Under the pieces are notes generated by a model. The model did no database searches, was not told the DNA's origin, and saw only the letters and a program-made list of their open reading frames with translations. Positions 62,600 to 64,000 of a DNA stretch of 64,000 bases are shown piece by piece. This DNA is from an uncultured Bacilli bacterium (GTDB lineage: Bacteria; Bacillota_I; Bacilli_A; RF39; UBA660). The position numbers and the translations under genes were made by a program. Each line of letters opens with the position of its first letter. The first letter of the stretch is position 1. The DNA lies in NCBI GenBank assembly GCA_934141245.1, contig CAKPCB010000002.1, forward strand, positions 124,001 through 188,000, in the 5' to 3' direction.

Positions 62600-62634
62600 A
62601 AAAACATCTCTTTTAAAAATGATGAGATGTTTTT
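62600..62634 (-). terminator. Terminator after the DUF2207 gene
   Basis: An 11-base-pair stem (62600-62610 with 62624-62634) with A and T runs on the arms, 18 bases past the stop. Confidence 0.75.
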
Positions 62635-62652
62635 TTGTGTGATTTTCAAAGG

Positions 62653-64000
62653 TTACCAAGAGCCTCCTCCTCCCCCTCCAGAGCCACCGCCAGATGATCC
62701 TCCTCCAGAACCACCACCAGATGTTCCTCCTCTAGAAGAGCTTCCACTAGAATTACTAGATGGACTAGATGCCATAGCATTTGTAGCCGATGACATTGTT
62801 GAATTTATAAAATTTCCAAATGATGTAGTATTAAATGATGAATATCCATCATACCAATTTGGTGCTTGTAATGAAATAATCTCAAATTTTTTAATCCATT
62901 TATCTGACACATCTAATACATAAGCGAAAGGTAATATATCATAAAAATATGTCGGATTTTCCATTACCATAGCTTCTAATTTTTGTTTTTCCGCTGTTTC
63001 TAAGAATTTTTTAAATCCTTTTATTTTACCTAACATTTCATTTCCATATTTTGTTCTTTTTGGCATTGCTTTAAATAATAAGGCCATTGTTAAAATACAT
63101 CCTAATCCAATTATATAAGCAATCAAATAAATCGGTTCCACTAATAATGCTGGTAAAACCATAAATGCCCATAGTATACCAACAAAACCTAATCCCCATA
63201 TCAGATCAAATATCATAGCAAGAATAGGCGTTTTATTAAATAACATTTCAAGCAACATTGAAAAGCCAACTCCAGGGAAAAGTATAGCAAAAAGCAACAT
63301 ATCACTATCTAACTCTATTACAGGTTTAATTGTGATTAATAAGAATGTTGCAATCATCATTATTATTACTAATGCACCTTTATTAAGAGATGATTTTTCA
63401 AATATTTTTTCTTTATTTTTTTCGCTATCTATATTTGTTATTATTTCTCTCAAAACCATATAAAAACTGTCATATAAATCCTTCGTGGTTACTTCTGTTA
63501 TAGCACTATTTGTTGATGTTTCAAAAACTGATTGCGGATTTTCCATATAATCATCAACCATACTTGATAATGACGTTTTTGATGAGAATAATCCCTTTAA
63601 GAATAATGCTTCATTTGGATTATTTCCATCATATTCTCGTTGTTTAACAATTTTAAAATCTTTTGAAGCAGAAAATGATGATTTTTCTTCAGTTTCAATT
63701 ATTTTAATATATCCTTTATTTGCAAGATAAATTAATAATGAAGTTGCATCACTACTTTCCGCGTATCCTTTATATAAAAATCCTACTTCAGCACTATTAA
63801 AACCTTGTGGTGGATAAAACTCTACAGTTTCAACAACTCGTTCATCTTTTCCGAATTTATTCCACAATAAATATGTAATAAACACGAACAATAAAGGTAA
63901 TATAATTGCAAGAATACTCATTAAATCTATATTAAGACTAGCTCCTACAAAATATCCTTCAGGTAATTCTAATCTAACTGTTAATGCCTCTCCTGAACCA
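62653..64000 (-). CDS. DUF2207 family membrane protein, 5' part outside the window
   Basis: The frame runs unbroken from the right edge (ALTVRLELPEGYFVGASLNIDL precedes the first Met at 63921), so the N-terminal DUF2207 domain is beyond the window. Visible are a membrane helix (LAIILPLLFVFITYLLW), a conserved cytoplasmic part with FYPPQGFNSAEVGFLYKG, three more hydrophobic segments (about 60 percent along), and a Gly/Ser tail ending GGGGGGSW that is typical of these proteins. Function unknown; a role in envelope stress is often guessed, without proof. Confidence 0.88.
   Translation of the reverse strand, partial: GSGEALTVRLELPEGYFVGASLNIDLMSILAIILPLLFVFITYLLWNKFGKDERVVETVEFYPPQGFNSAEVGFLYKGYAESSDATSLLIYLANKGYIKIIETEEKSSFSASKDFKIVKQREYDGNNPNEALFLKGLFSSKTSLSSMVDDYMENPQSVFETSTNSAITEVTTKDLYDSFYMVLREIITNIDSEKNKEKIFEKSSLNKGALVIIMMIATFLLITIKPVIELDSDMLLFAILFPGVGFSMLLEMLFNKTPILAMIFDLIWGLGFVGILWAFMVLPALLVEPIYLIAYIIGLGCILTMALLFKAMPKRTKYGNEMLGKIKGFKKFLETAEKQKLEAMVMENPTYFYDILPFAYVLDVSDKWIKKFEIISLQAPNWYDGYSSFNTTSFGNFINSTMSSATNAMASSPSSNSSGSSSRGGTSGGGSGGGSSGGGSGGGGGGSW

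Noticed and set aside
62653..62760. Repeat-rich, Gly-coding 3' end as a collagen or tandem-repeat surface gene.
   Set aside because: The Gly/Ser tail is the normal end of DUF2207 proteins and follows a typical DUF2207 membrane region.

Overview
The window comes from a very AT-rich (roughly a quarter G+C), Gram-positive-type bacterium of the Bacillota. It has one-membrane surface genes (capsule locus, class B sortase, lipoproteins), TTG and GTG starts, and tRNA genes that encode their own CCA ends. It also carries part of the endospore programme (YqfC, YqfD, SpoIIGA, a SigE-type sigma factor, SpoIID, a collagen-like spore-coat type protein). An uncultured gut member of the Bacilli close to the Erysipelotrichia/RF39-like lineages would fit, but this is inference. 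TGA is used as a stop (for example by the Ca2+ ATPase at 24098 and the flippase at 5423), so the code is standard. Both ends of the window cut genes.

Layout. 1-13803: a capsule or exopolysaccharide locus on the minus strand. It starts at a good promoter (13775-13803) with a membrane-anchored beta-sandwich protein, then the initiating sugar-phosphate transferase, a GT4, an EpsG/Wzy-like polymerase, two GT2s, a polysaccharide pyruvyl transferase family protein, a Wzx flippase, a third GT2 and an Fe-S FrhB-like protein. A hairpin (3167-3200) ends it. A separate unit holds cpsC-cpsD-cpsB and a probable LCP ligase that runs off the edge. 13853-26731: gltX, a methyltransferase, a metallo-hydrolase, a CinA-C protein, several unknown proteins, tRNA-Arg, yqfC-yqfD, a lipid kinase and a PMCA-type Ca2+ ATPase. 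26847-33265: an accessory patch with a phage-type M23 lysin behind a long structured leader, lipoproteins, a VanZ-like protein, a decayed ATPase, tRNA-Met and a class B sortase.

33266-49392: an SDR enzyme, spoIID-spoIIGA-sigE, a TetR-regulated heterodimeric ABC exporter, a phosphohexomutase, trigger factor, a collagen-like surface protein facing a frameshifted DUF11-like protein (both behind sporulation-type promoters), and a second SigE/SigK-like sigma factor. 49528-54229: the rimP-nusA-ylxR-(dCMP deaminase)-infB-rbfA operon, with an unusually short RimP and a deaminase inserted. 54349-57723: a degraded element that appears to have integrated at the 3' end of tRNA-Leu, with a 12-bp repeat at each end and the tRNA's probable original terminator stranded at the far end. 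57811-64000: tRNA-Ile2, enolase, rbgA, and dinD flanked by a second copy of the rbgA 5' end, then gene remnants and a DUF2207 protein that runs off the edge.

Overall, surface construction (capsule, sortase, lipoproteins, exporter) and sporulation dominate. The best candidates for something new are the tRNA-Leu element with its paired inverted repeats, the poly-A frameshift in the putative spore-surface gene, the structured leader before the lysin unit, and the rbgA/dinD rearrangement.
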